Source: Flavobacterium sp. BFFFF1 (GTDB taxonomy: Bacteria; Bacteroidota; Bacteroidia; Flavobacteriales; Flavobacteriaceae). From it: a stretch of DNA of 64,000 nt. The notes beneath the pieces are model-generated. The model was given only the letters and a program-made list of their open reading frames with translations. It was not told the DNA's origin and did no database searches. The stretch is from positions 1 through 64,000 of the forward strand of contig NZ_NKJE01000005.1 in the NCBI RefSeq assembly GCF_002256285.1, given 5' to 3'. This document shows positions 9,909 through 18,699 of the stretch, piece by piece (position 1 is the stretch's first letter; every line of letters starts with the position of its first letter). Both the position numbers and the translations under genes were made by a program.

Positions 9909-11027
9909 TTATTTGTATGTGTCGTAAATTGACTCGATTGCTGAGACATTGGTTTCTATATTAAAATACTTCATGAAGTGTTCCTTTGCGTTATTTCCAA
10001 AGCTTGTTTTAAGATGATCATCTTTTAACACACCTGATACTGCTTCCCCGAATACTTTGTAATCATCACCTTGCACAACATAGCCATTGAAGCCATTTGA
10101 AATAAGATCACGATTTCCATCGCAATCAGTAACTATGCAGGCTTTTGCCAAGGCGAGACTTTCAATCACAGCATAAGGTAAACCTTCATAACGTGCGGTT
10201 GAAATGTACAGTTCAGCCTTATTAATTATATGGAGCACGTCTTCCCGAGAAGTCCATTTTAGTAGCGTGACCCTATCTTTCAGGCCAAGTTTTGCAATAA
10301 GCCTTTCGACGATATCAAGTTGATCGACGTGATGGCCTACGCCCATAACAACCAAATGAATTTCACTGTCTTTGATTTCACTAAATGCTTTAATCATGAA
10401 GTCTATATTCTTTTGATAACATGGCCTCCCCACAGTACAAATGTAGCGATCTGGCCATGTTTTTTCTATTGTTAAAGGCGAAACTGACAAAATTGGATTG
10501 ATGCAATTGTTGAATAGCAATGTATTCTCCCTCTTATAACCAACCTCGTTAATCCCTCTCTCTAATTCAGATTGGGAAGATGCCAAAAGCAAACTATTGG
10601 CATTAGCAAAAAAACGCTCAATTTTCAGGAAAATGTTTCTTTTTAAACCTTTAGTTTCACTTAAATATGAAAACGCCTGTGGCGTAAATAATACTTTAAT
10701 ACCCAAAAGCCGGCCAATGACTCTTCCAATAATTCCGCCCTTTGCGCTATGTGCATGTATTACGCGAGGTTTTTCATGTTTTAAGATACTATAGCAGCGA
10801 TATAAGGCTATGAGGTCATTCCACAAAGAAATATTACGATAGATCGGAATTTTATACTCTTTTACTGAAGCTCCGTTCTTGTCCTCAAACGGTGAACTAG
10901 TGTCCATTAATCCGTGGATAACAATACTTTCATATTTTTCCGGATCTATGTTTTTTAATATTAATCGCAATGACGTCTCAACTCCACCGACACAATGTAA
11001 AACATGAATAATTTTAATCTTTTTCAT
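9909..11027 (-). CDS. family 4 glycosyltransferase (GT-B)
   Basis: 372 residues. The N-terminal acceptor domain begins IIHVLHCVGGVETS, with AHSAKGGIIGR in the middle. The C-terminal donor domain has the CTVGRPCYQKN segment and the STARYEGLPYAVIESLA motif, where the E-x7-E nucleotide-sugar signature sits. It is a retaining cytoplasmic transferase acting on the lipid-linked intermediate. The linkage is unknown. Spacing to its neighbours is short (15 and 33 bases), so it belongs to the same transcript. Confidence 0.93.
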   Translation of the reverse strand: MKKIKIIHVLHCVGGVETSLRLILKNIDPEKYESIVIHGLMDTSSPFEDKNGASVKEYKIPIYRNISLWNDLIALYRCYSILKHEKPRVIHAHSAKGGIIGRVIGRLLGIKVLFTPQAFSYLSETKGLKRNIFLKIERFFANANSLLLASSQSELERGINEVGYKRENTLLFNNCINPILSVSPLTIEKTWPDRYICTVGRPCYQKNIDFMIKAFSEIKDSEIHLVVMGVGHHVDQLDIVERLIAKLGLKDRVTLLKWTSREDVLHIINKAELYISTARYEGLPYAVIESLALAKACIVTDCDGNRDLISNGFNGYVVQGDDYKVFGEAVSGVLKDDHLKTSFGNNAKEHFMKYFNIETNVSAIESIYDTYK

Positions 11028-11060
11028 CGAATGTAAATATATGCGAATTTTTAATAACCA

Positions 11061-12290
11061 TCAGTCTGAAACTTCGTGCCGGCTAAGTTTTGAAATATAT
11101 TTTTTGTCCGCATCTCTAAAGTAAAAACAGAGTATAAATCCAAAAATATAACAACCAAACTGCCTAAAAAGAACATTTTCAAAAACAAAAAATAATCCGA
11201 TCGCAAGCACGATCGCAAACTGATAAAAATCCTTGAATGCATTCTTCAAGGAAATAAATAAAAAAGCGCAAAAAACCAGTAGTCCTAACAATCCTCCCCC
11301 GAGAAAGATTGCGATAAACTGACTATGGGTGTTAAATCTCTCTTTTACGAACCAATCCCTTTTTACGTCATTACCCTTTATTGATACTCCATAACAATTT
11401 GCAAGTCGGTCACGAATATCGCTTTCACCTGAAAAGCCAAAAAAAGGACTAAAGTCTTGTTGTTTAGACAATTCATAGGCGCAAGGCCAGATAATAAATC
11501 TTGGCTCCAGATCTGAAGACATGCTGAGTGTTGTTTTCAAATCTGATCCAATATTAAAACGGGTTAAGAAATTCCTATTATAAATCGCGGTCAACGCGAT
11601 CATGATCAATATACATCCCAAAAGAAAAATCCGTTTCACCAATGGAAGGCGCAAATAGAAAAACAGATAAATAAAAAATAGCAACAACAGTGTCAATAGT
11701 GAATTCCTCGCAGATATGAACAGAATAAACCCGAAGCCTAAGATCCCGGAAATGATAAAGATCCATTTGTGTTTTGACTTGTTCTGGAATTGCTCTACAG
11801 ACAGCAAAATACTTAATAATGCAAGAAATCCGGCGTACGGTCGCTCCAAAATCAAAAGCTTATTGATCATTTCTCCATTCCCCAAGGGTAAAGTGTGAAA
11901 AATAAAGTAGAAATTCAATATAAGTACTAGTGATTTGATGATAAAAGCCGATGCTCCAACAATTACAGCAATTTTGACCTTATCGAGTGCCTTTACTTTT
12001 AAAAATAACACCGGAAGAACAAGAAAAAAGAAATACCGGCTATAAATTGCAGAATCGACGTAAAAAGTTCCGTTTATCAATGATTTCAGAGATAGATACG
12101 CAAATAGACTGAAGAGAAGGTATACTAAAGGTGTCCTAAGGGGACTGAAATCTAATTTCTCCCTCTGAGAAATAAAGAGCGCCAGCATTACGCCAATCAA
12201 TATGTTTGGAATTGCAGTAGAAAACGGCAGAATAATGGCTAGTCCACAAAATAACCAGTCAAAATATTCCGATTTAATTTTCTCTTTCAT
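11061..12290 (-). CDS. O-antigen ligase/polymerase family protein
   Basis: 409-residue membrane protein with 10-12 TM helices. A periplasmic loop around residues 270-345 ends in RFNTHSQFIAIFLGGG, which resembles the conserved H-S/N-x-(Q)-x-F...G pattern of Wzy_C proteins. Candidate Wzy polymerase or WaaL ligase. It overlaps the following GT2 gene (12274-13122) by 17 bases at its 5' end, so translation is probably coupled. The DNA is AT-rich compared with the rml genes. Confidence 0.85.
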   Translation of the reverse strand: MKEKIKSEYFDWLFCGLAIILPFSTAIPNILIGVMLALFISQREKLDFSPLRTPLVYLLFSLFAYLSLKSLINGTFYVDSAIYSRYFFFLVLPVLFLKVKALDKVKIAVIVGASAFIIKSLVLILNFYFIFHTLPLGNGEMINKLLILERPYAGFLALLSILLSVEQFQNKSKHKWIFIISGILGFGFILFISARNSLLTLLLLFFIYLFFYLRLPLVKRIFLLGCILIMIALTAIYNRNFLTRFNIGSDLKTTLSMSSDLEPRFIIWPCAYELSKQQDFSPFFGFSGESDIRDRLANCYGVSIKGNDVKRDWFVKERFNTHSQFIAIFLGGGLLGLLVFCAFLFISLKNAFKDFYQFAIVLAIGLFFVFENVLFRQFGCYIFGFILCFYFRDADKKYISKLSRHEVSD

Positions 12291-13122
12291 CTAATTTTCT
12301 TTCATCGTTTTGTCTGTAAAGCATTTGGTTCTTTATCTTCTTTACAAAAAAAGTAAGTTGATCCGGTACTAAATACAGAATTAAGTTTCTGAATAGCCCA
12401 TAAATCGGATAATATCCAAGATAAAAATTATCCCAAATTACCTTCATCCGGCTCATAATCTGCTGTTTCCTTCTGGTAAGCGAGATTCCACCCTCATTAA
12501 TTTCTACGTGAATTAACGAATCGCTAAGATTAGCGGTTTCAAAGTGCTTTACAATGTTTGTAGTAAAAGCAAAATCTTCTGCTGCTTTGTAGTGCACCGG
12601 ATAATATCCAACCACATCAAGAATGTTGTTGTTGAACATAATAGACGGGTGCACAAATACTGCATTCACACTTATTTTTTTCTTAATCTCATCATGCTTC
12701 AGTGGAAAATCGTATTTAAATAAAAATTTTCCGTTTATGTCATGTGCATCGGCATTAGTTCCAAGCAATTTTATACTCGGGTGTTTCATAAGAAAGTCAT
12801 ACTGAATTGCAAATCGCTTTCCTATACATATATCGCCGGCATCAAGTCTCGCAGTGTATTGATATCCGTTGTCCACAATGTATTCAAGTCCATGGTTTAA
12901 TGCGTGTTCGATTCCCTGGTTTTGCTCCAGGTATAAAAACTTTATGTTTCCAGATCCTTTAAAGGCTTGTACACACGCCAATTCGTCAATTTTTTCAATG
13001 CTTCCATCATCGACGATAACGACATCAATCTTCTCTGTTTCATTAATTGACTGAAGAGACGTAACAATTCCAATTGGATTGTTGAAATGCGGAATCAATA
13101 AGGCAATATTATTCATGTGCAA
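12274..13122 (-). CDS. family 2 glycosyltransferase
   Basis: 282 residues. It opens IALLIPHFNNPIG, has VVIVDDGSIEK and TARLDAGDICIGKRF, where the DxD-like metal site is replaced by DAGD, a known GT2 variant. The central part (NADAHD, FKYDFPLKHDEI, FVHPSIMF) resembles transferases of O-antigen loci. The specific sugar is unknown. It overlaps the ligase-like genes at both ends (17 and 14 bases), which suggests tight translational coupling of all three. Confidence 0.92.
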   Translation of the reverse strand: MHMNNIALLIPHFNNPIGIVTSLQSINETEKIDVVIVDDGSIEKIDELACVQAFKGSGNIKFLYLEQNQGIEHALNHGLEYIVDNGYQYTARLDAGDICIGKRFAIQYDFLMKHPSIKLLGTNADAHDINGKFLFKYDFPLKHDEIKKKISVNAVFVHPSIMFNNNILDVVGYYPVHYKAAEDFAFTTNIVKHFETANLSDSLIHVEINEGGISLTRRKQQIMSRMKVIWDNFYLGYYPIYGLFRNLILYLVPDQLTFFVKKIKNQMLYRQNDERKLDEREN

Positions 13123-14479
13123 TTTGTTTCGAGGACAAAATTATCAGAATTGCAAAAGATAACCAAAGCCCATATAACCTGAATGTATCTATCTGCAATA
13201 AATTTATGAACAGCCCGGAAAGCACTACAAGAAGTATCACGGCGAGCGTTCGCCCGTCACCATGGAGTGTTCGAATCAAATATTTGATTTTCTTTATGCA
13301 AAAAAATAGCAGTATTAAAAAAATAGAAATCCCTACAAGCCCCGTTTCTGCAAGTAATCTGGTATACATGTTGTAGCTTGGGGGAAATGCAGGCAGATTA
13401 GGATTTCTATACCATAAGGAAAATTCATAATTATGCTTTGTTGCCCAACCCGGATATTCAAACCTGCTGTAATACGTCTGTTGTCCATATCCAACCCCGA
13501 TTAGAGGGTGTTCCAAAAATACTTGAAGTGCAGCATACTGCATCCCAAAACGGGATTGATTTGAAACGGTTTTAGTAAGATTACTTTTAAAATCAAGCGA
13601 TTCAATCTTTTCCTCGAAGGCTTTGATAATCTTGTCACCCTTAAACACGAAAAGGCCAATTGTGAAAAAGGATACTATTAAAACGGTATTGATACCATAT
13701 CGAACAAACTTTTTTTTCGGAATTATCGTGATAAAAAATATTAGTACCTGAATCAGGATTACAATAAGAGCAGTCCTGGAACCCGAATAAAAGGTCAATA
13801 TCAAAATTGCTAAAGTCGGCAAATATTTTGTCACTCCCTTATTTGTAATAATGTAACTAAACATCCATCCCGACACCGTTATAAGATACACCGCAAAAAA
13901 GGGAGGTTCATCGGCGAATGCGGAAATCCTATCCTGTATGTTCCTCTTCTCGAAAAAAGGAAAGTAATTAAAAATATCAAACGCCTTTCTCGCAATACCA
14001 ATTCCATAAAATCCAACAAGGGCTTCGAAAAAACTGAATACACATGCGAGCATCAAAGAGTAAAGAAAAATCTTCCTTATTTTTGTAAGGATATCCCGGA
14101 GAGACATTTTGACCATCACATTGTAGTAAAAAAGGAAAAAAATCAAGGCTGAGATGCAAAGTGCAAAAAACTGCCGCACAAAACGGTTCAATCCTGTCGT
14201 ATGCTTAAAAAAACTGCTGTTGACAGCACCTGCATTTAAAATTGTCGAAATAACGCACCAACAAAGAAAAATCATGATAATCCTAAATACCGGGCTGGAA
14301 ACAGGGATTCTTATTTTCTTCGAAAAACATAGTATAAGAAATCCCGCCAGAAAAAAATATGCGCCCGACTCATTCTTAAACTCGCCTAAAGCTTTAATCC
14401 CAGTGAAGCAATTGAAAGGGAAAAAAAATAATCCCACAAAAAACAAACTAGTGTATACATTCGCTAAGTTAATTTTCAT
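13109..14479 (-). CDS. O-antigen polymerase/ligase family protein
   Basis: 456 residues with about 12 TM helices and a long periplasmic loop (about 275-400). This loop lacks the His seen in the other two ligase-like proteins and instead has SYNMYTRLLAETGLVG, followed by a TM helix. The SGSRTALIVIL segment in the preceding helix is typical of Wzy_C proteins. By elimination it is the better Wzy polymerase candidate, which is an inference. It is followed upstream by the Wzx-like gene (4 bases between them), the usual wzx-wzy pairing. Confidence 0.85.
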   Translation of the reverse strand: MKINLANVYTSLFFVGLFFFPFNCFTGIKALGEFKNESGAYFFLAGFLILCFSKKIRIPVSSPVFRIIMIFLCWCVISTILNAGAVNSSFFKHTTGLNRFVRQFFALCISALIFFLFYYNVMVKMSLRDILTKIRKIFLYSLMLACVFSFFEALVGFYGIGIARKAFDIFNYFPFFEKRNIQDRISAFADEPPFFAVYLITVSGWMFSYIITNKGVTKYLPTLAILILTFYSGSRTALIVILIQVLIFFITIIPKKKFVRYGINTVLIVSFFTIGLFVFKGDKIIKAFEEKIESLDFKSNLTKTVSNQSRFGMQYAALQVFLEHPLIGVGYGQQTYYSRFEYPGWATKHNYEFSLWYRNPNLPAFPPSYNMYTRLLAETGLVGISIFLILLFFCIKKIKYLIRTLHGDGRTLAVILLVVLSGLFINLLQIDTFRLYGLWLSFAILIILSSKQIAHE

Positions 14480-14483
14480 CAGG

Positions 14484-15686
14484 CTATTTTATTAGAAATT
14501 TTTGATGGATGAAACAACGAAACAGCCATATAAACATTACACAAATTAATATCATGCTAATGGAACTGGCAACAAAATAGGCTGCCAAAAGGGTTGCAAT
14601 TGTAACAAAAATAATATAAACATTTGATTTCTGAAGAATTCTAATTGTAACCCTTGCCTCGAAGGCTGAATTTATTGACGATGAATATATCCGCAATGTT
14701 CCCGTTAACAATAAGAGTATAACAACCAAAAGATGATTCTTAAAATCAAATTTTACCAGTCCAAATTGTTGCATCCCAATCGCCGTAATTAATAAAAAAA
14801 GCCCAAATACGATTCCAATCAAAAATACCCGCCGGTTGTATCTGGCAAAATAATCTAAATCGAATTTCTTCTTGAAAATGATTAACTGTTTAAACGAAAT
14901 GTAATTTTGTAGTATAGAGTATGGCGCCAGAAAAAAATTGGTTAAATAAAAAAAGTCTCCAAATTGTTCGATACTAAATTTATTTTCAATAATAAATCGA
15001 TCTGCAAATAGAATAAGGGATGCCGACAACAATGAAATAAAAAAATGGAATGCTGATACCACGATTTGCTTTTTGGAAATTTCGTTGTTAAAGTGAAATT
15101 TTATAAAGTGTAAAACATACCAGAGGCAAATGACAAAGAATACGATAGTACTTATAAATACGATATTGACAAAGTTTGTAAAACCGCTAAGCCAACGGAA
15201 ATAATAAAACCCCGCCAATGCCAACATTACCACTTTCCATGAATTTGATGCCAGCTGTGCAAGAACAAAATTAGAATTAAGCCTCAGTATACTGAAAAGG
15301 AATAACAGTCCAATCATACTGAGGCTCGAAAAAAAAAGCAAATAATTATTGACTGGAATCTGAGGGAAATAATTGTGAAACCAAACGGATGATAACACAG
15401 AAGTAACGCATATTGATATTACCGCAAGTACAATTTGTGCTCTTTGAGTTTCAATTCGGTTTTTCGACACATTTTTGGAAAATCGTATGAATACCTGATC
15501 CAGGCCCAATATCCCAACGACGAATACAAGCGAGATATACGTTACGACAATAGAATAATAACCATAAGTGGTTGCAGTGAAAATGCCCTTTAAAAGGATG
15601 TTTGAAACAAAAAAGCTTCCGGCACCAATTATGATTACAGCAAGCGACAAGTGTTTGAAACTCCTTCTATATATCTGTTTAAGCAC
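14484..15686 (-). CDS. Wzx-like oligosaccharide flippase
   Basis: 400-residue MATE/MVF-fold polysaccharide transporter with about 12 TM helices. It begins with a basic N-terminus (LKQIYRRSFKH) and GAGSFFVSNILLKGIF, and has the GLDQVFIRF segment after TM3. It would flip undecaprenyl-linked repeat units to the periplasm. Flippases diverge strongly, so identity rests on topology, length and location beside ligase/polymerase genes. Very AT-rich: a hand count at 14521-14580 gives 18 G/C in 60 bases. Confidence 0.87.
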   Translation of the reverse strand: MLKQIYRRSFKHLSLAVIIIGAGSFFVSNILLKGIFTATTYGYYSIVVTYISLVFVVGILGLDQVFIRFSKNVSKNRIETQRAQIVLAVISICVTSVLSSVWFHNYFPQIPVNNYLLFFSSLSMIGLLFLFSILRLNSNFVLAQLASNSWKVVMLALAGFYYFRWLSGFTNFVNIVFISTIVFFVICLWYVLHFIKFHFNNEISKKQIVVSAFHFFISLLSASLILFADRFIIENKFSIEQFGDFFYLTNFFLAPYSILQNYISFKQLIIFKKKFDLDYFARYNRRVFLIGIVFGLFLLITAIGMQQFGLVKFDFKNHLLVVILLLLTGTLRIYSSSINSAFEARVTIRILQKSNVYIIFVTIATLLAAYFVASSISMILICVMFIWLFRCFIHQKFLIK

Positions 15687-15703
15687 AGCAAAATTTGTTA
15701 TTA

Positions 15704-16399
15704 TTACTTTGTCAAAACAATTAGAGAATAACCACCGAACAATTTAACGGTTAAATCCTTGTTAATCTTAAACATTAAATTTCGAAAGACGTTAACAACT
15801 TTGGTCCTCCATGCCTTAGGAGGAAGTTCTGTCGAGGCGCCAGTATAAAAATAGTCCATTATTTCATGGCCGCAATCAATTAGCGTAGCGAGCGCAGTAT
15901 CCTTGGTAAAATAGTGGATATGTCCAAAAGCATTTCTGTTTTTCAGCATTTGATTTCTTAGAACCGCTTGTGCCGACAAATCCAAAGGAATATGAAAGAC
16001 GGAATTTTTAGCTCTTAAGCGACATGCCCTTATAAATCCAAAATAATCATCGACATGCTCGAAAACATCAATCATCAATACCAAATCGAAATTCTCTTCA
16101 AGCTTGGTAAAATCCTCTTGCAGGAATGTCAATTTATCATTTTGTTTTTCTTTCGCCAGCAACAAGGCATCGATAGAAATATCATATCCTTTAAAATTCA
16201 CGTTCTTCGGCATTTTATTTTGAAGTTCGCGGAGTATTTCACCCGCACCGCAGCCGACCTCAGCTACGCTCTCGGGGACGATATTATTTTGATTTAATAT
16301 CTTAAGGATTTTCGAAGCTTTCCATGATGAATCCTCAACGTGCCAGTTTGGATTTTTTTTCAGGTATTCACCGTTTTCCGCGGTATATAGTTCATTCAT
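15704..16399 (-). CDS. class I SAM-dependent methyltransferase
   Basis: About 231 residues from ATG 16397-16399 (MNELYTAENGEYL); an upstream in-frame start at 16441 adds 14 unlikely residues. Motif I is VAEVGCGAGEIL, then FKGYDIS, FDLVLMIDVFEHVDD and SVFHIPL. Several O-antigen loci encode methyltransferases of this type, often described as acting on small polysaccharide precursors. The acceptor is unknown. It is the first gene of the stretch that leads into wzx, and a terminator-like hairpin of the upstream lipoprotein gene lies between 16463 and 16496. Confidence 0.88.
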   Translation of the reverse strand: MNELYTAENGEYLKKNPNWHVEDSSWKASKILKILNQNNIVPESVAEVGCGAGEILRELQNKMPKNVNFKGYDISIDALLLAKEKQNDKLTFLQEDFTKLEENFDLVLMIDVFEHVDDYFGFIRACRLRAKNSVFHIPLDLSAQAVLRNQMLKNRNAFGHIHYFTKDTALATLIDCGHEIMDYFYTGASTELPPKAWRTKVVNVFRNLMFKINKDLTVKLFGGYSLIVLTK

Positions 16400-16462
16400 A
16401 ACATTCAGATTAGTTAAGCAGCCGTACAAGCGGCAATGCAAGCAAAAATTGCATGTATATTT

Positions 16463-16496
16463 AACAAAAAACAGTTAATCTAGCGACTAACTGTTT
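16463..16496 (-). terminator. hairpin terminator after the lipoprotein gene
   Basis: AAACAGTTA at 16469-16477 pairs with TAACTGTTT at 16488-16496 around a 10-base loop. On the minus strand the stem is followed by a T run (TTTTTTGTT). It makes the lipoprotein a self-contained unit inside the polysaccharide locus. Confidence 0.7.
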
Positions 16497-16518
16497 AAAA
16501 CTATAACGATACATTTCT

Positions 16519-17067
16519 TTATTTAATACCCCCTGTGATTTTCGCTAACTCTTGGTTAAGCAATGGAGTGGCAACAAAATACGGATCGTACTCCTCTTTT
16601 GCATTTTTCTTAAATGAATAAAGTTTTGTCTCGGGATTATAAACCATAAACTCATTTGGTTTAAAGTAATTTTCCATGGTGTCCTCGTTAACCTCAAAGG
16701 ACTTTCCTTTGTAAGAAATCGTTATCTTTTTTATTTCTACCGGCTCCTGATTTTTAAATTCGTTGCGCCCAATATCCAGACGAAGATCTGTTGCAAGGGA
16801 TTCTTCAGGGAGACTAAACTTAGCCGTTTGTAATTCATTTTTTGCTTTCACCCCATACCAAATCGCGTGGGCTTCATCAAACCATTGATTGCTTCCATCT
16901 CTATAAAACAAAATCAATTCATCCTGCTGTTTAATGATTAAATCAACTGATACATCAAATGTCTCAACCTTTGGTTTCTCCGATTCATCTGTTTTTTTAT
17001 CGTCGTTTTTACATGAAAAAAGCGCCAATGATAAAAATACGGAGGTAAGAATAACGTTTGTCTTCAT
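16519..17067 (-). CDS. uncharacterised lipoprotein inside the polysaccharide locus
   Basis: 182 residues with a signal peptide and lipobox (LALFSC, Cys at residue 19), followed by an acidic/basic linker (KNDDKKTDESEKPK). The rest looks beta-rich: FDVSVDLIIKQQDELILFY, SLPEESLATDLRLDIG and IKKITISYKGKSFEV. The LRLDIG...IKKITI pattern recalls beta-sandwich domains attached to some polysaccharide transferases, but this is only a resemblance. It has its own -7 element (17088-17095) and its own terminator (16463-16496), so it is monocistronic. I do not recognise a named family. Confidence 0.85.
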   Translation of the reverse strand: MKTNVILTSVFLSLALFSCKNDDKKTDESEKPKVETFDVSVDLIIKQQDELILFYRDGSNQWFDEAHAIWYGVKAKNELQTAKFSLPEESLATDLRLDIGRNEFKNQEPVEIKKITISYKGKSFEVNEDTMENYFKPNEFMVYNPETKLYSFKKNAKEEYDPYFVATPLLNQELAKITGGIK

Positions 17068-17087
17068 TATTTAAATAAATTTTTGGA

Positions 17088-17095
17088 CAAAAGTA
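17088..17095 (-). promoter_or_regulatory. -7 element for the lipoprotein gene
   Basis: Minus-strand TACTTTTG fits TAnnTTTG and lies 20 bases before the ATG at 17067. Confidence 0.5.
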
Positions 17096-17187
17096 TGTTT
17101 TTTTTATAATTAAAAAGAGTTAATGGTTAAAAAAAAAATGGTTGCCGGTAAGCCATTGAATCGCGATTCAGATTTGGGTAGACCATT

Positions 17188-18699
17188 TCAAAATGTTTTT
17201 TTAACTCTTTTCTTGATCCTCTGGCTTGTTGGTTTGTCTTTAAGCCGAATAAAATGTTTTGCCCAAGCCCTATATCCTGTAAACTGTTTGTCGACATACA
17301 GATTATCATCAATGAAACGCTGTGCTTGCAAAGAAGGTTTATAGCCCTTTTTAAATGCATCTACAAACCAAAATGCTTTCACCTTCGCCGAGTCTTTACC
17401 CATTTCCGAAATCAATTTCTCAAATTCAATGTTCGTGACCTGGATATTGGACTTATCGTTCGTGAAATAATAGTCGAACCAATATTTTTGGCTGGTATAA
17501 ATTTTCTCTCCCGGTTTGTGGTTGCTGATTACAAATTGAGACGCTTCCCTAAATTGGGGCTTACTGACTTTGGTAAAATACTTTTTGACCGATACCAGGT
17601 TAATTGTCATAAATGAAACAAGACTGATTAACACCAGCGCCCTGATAAGGTTGTTCTTGATGCTATAGAGCGAAATGCCCAGTACAATAAAAATCACCGG
17701 CGTAATGCTTATAAAATATCGTGCCAGTGCATATGAGATTTTTCCAAATGACTTAGTATAGATGATGACAAAAAACGCAAAAAACCAGCCAAACAGAATT
17801 AAAAAACTGAAAACCAACTTATTGTCGACAATATCCTTATAATTAATTTTATGGTTGCTGTTATTGAAAACGGTCAGAAAATAATAAACGATAAGTGGGG
17901 TAATTATAAACCGGACAACCTCCGAGTCTCCAGTCAATAAGTTAAATATATTTGAAAATGTATCGGCCTTAGGACTGGGTACCCAAAAAGAAGGAAAACG
18001 AATCAGTTTTAAGATCATAAGGTAATTCGGTGCCAGCAAAACGAGTATAATAATTCCCGAAACCGCAGCTTTCTTAAAAAACGCTGCCCTTTGCGCCGCA
18101 GGTAAAATAAAAAGGAAAAAGAGTATTATAAATGATTGCGTCAAAACGTTAAACATGCCAAAAAAGCTTACGTTCAACACCAAACCAGAAGTAATACCAT
18201 ACCAAACCGCATTGCGCCAGCTTTGGTTTTTAAGAAAAAGGGTGAGGCGCCAGAAAGACACTATCACAAAGAAAAAATAAAGGCTGTACGGCCGTGCATC
18301 CTGAGATGACTGAATACTATAAAAATTAACAGATACAAGCAATGCGGCAAACAATCCCACATTTTTGTGTAACAGCTCTTTTCCGATAAGGTAAATGGCA
18401 TAAATCGATCCGATACCGGCTGCTACTGAAAGTGCACGTGCGACAACCGGCGTGTAACCAAATAAAAAGTAAAGTCCCCTCAGCGTCAGAAAATAAAAAT
18501 GCGGAAAACCTTCCCGTGCCAGAATTTGCTTATGCATCTGTAACAAGGATAGCTTTGGATTCGAGATGTTCATGGTGTAAATCTCGTCAAGCCAAAGACT
18601 TTGAAAATCCAGCCGAAATACCCGAAATGCTGTCCCGACCGCAATTATCAACAGAATCCATTTGTTCCTGCCTATAAAATTGAAAAAATCAACCTTCAT
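17188..18699 (-). CDS. GT39-like membrane glycosyltransferase (GT-C)
   Basis: 503 residues. An N-terminal TM helix is followed by FRLDFQSLWLDEIYTM, whose periplasmic acidic residues (DE) are the catalytic-type motif of GT-C/ArnT-PMT enzymes. Ten or more TM helices follow, then a C-terminal soluble domain from about residue 385 (YTSQKYWFDYYF). Such enzymes use polyprenyl-phosphate sugars on the periplasmic side, which fits the GtrB-like gene at 20968 making a polyprenyl-phosphate sugar (inference). The 5' end overlaps the aminotransferase 3' end by 11 bases. Confidence 0.87.
   Translation of the reverse strand: MKVDFFNFIGRNKWILLIIAVGTAFRVFRLDFQSLWLDEIYTMNISNPKLSLLQMHKQILAREGFPHFYFLTLRGLYFLFGYTPVVARALSVAAGIGSIYAIYLIGKELLHKNVGLFAALLVSVNFYSIQSSQDARPYSLYFFFVIVSFWRLTLFLKNQSWRNAVWYGITSGLVLNVSFFGMFNVLTQSFIILFFLFILPAAQRAAFFKKAAVSGIIILVLLAPNYLMILKLIRFPSFWVPSPKADTFSNIFNLLTGDSEVVRFIITPLIVYYFLTVFNNSNHKINYKDIVDNKLVFSFLILFGWFFAFFVIIYTKSFGKISYALARYFISITPVIFIVLGISLYSIKNNLIRALVLISLVSFMTINLVSVKKYFTKVSKPQFREASQFVISNHKPGEKIYTSQKYWFDYYFTNDKSNIQVTNIEFEKLISEMGKDSAKVKAFWFVDAFKKGYKPSLQAQRFIDDNLYVDKQFTGYRAWAKHFIRLKDKPTSQRIKKRVKKTF

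Noticed and set aside
17123..17360. Short frames at the 3' end of the GT39-like gene
   Set aside because: They run on both strands over and just past the real gene's end, with no promoter element.
18430..18450. CACGTG core in the GT39-like gene as a parS site
   Set aside because: The flanks (GTGCACGTGCGAC) do not fit the consensus.
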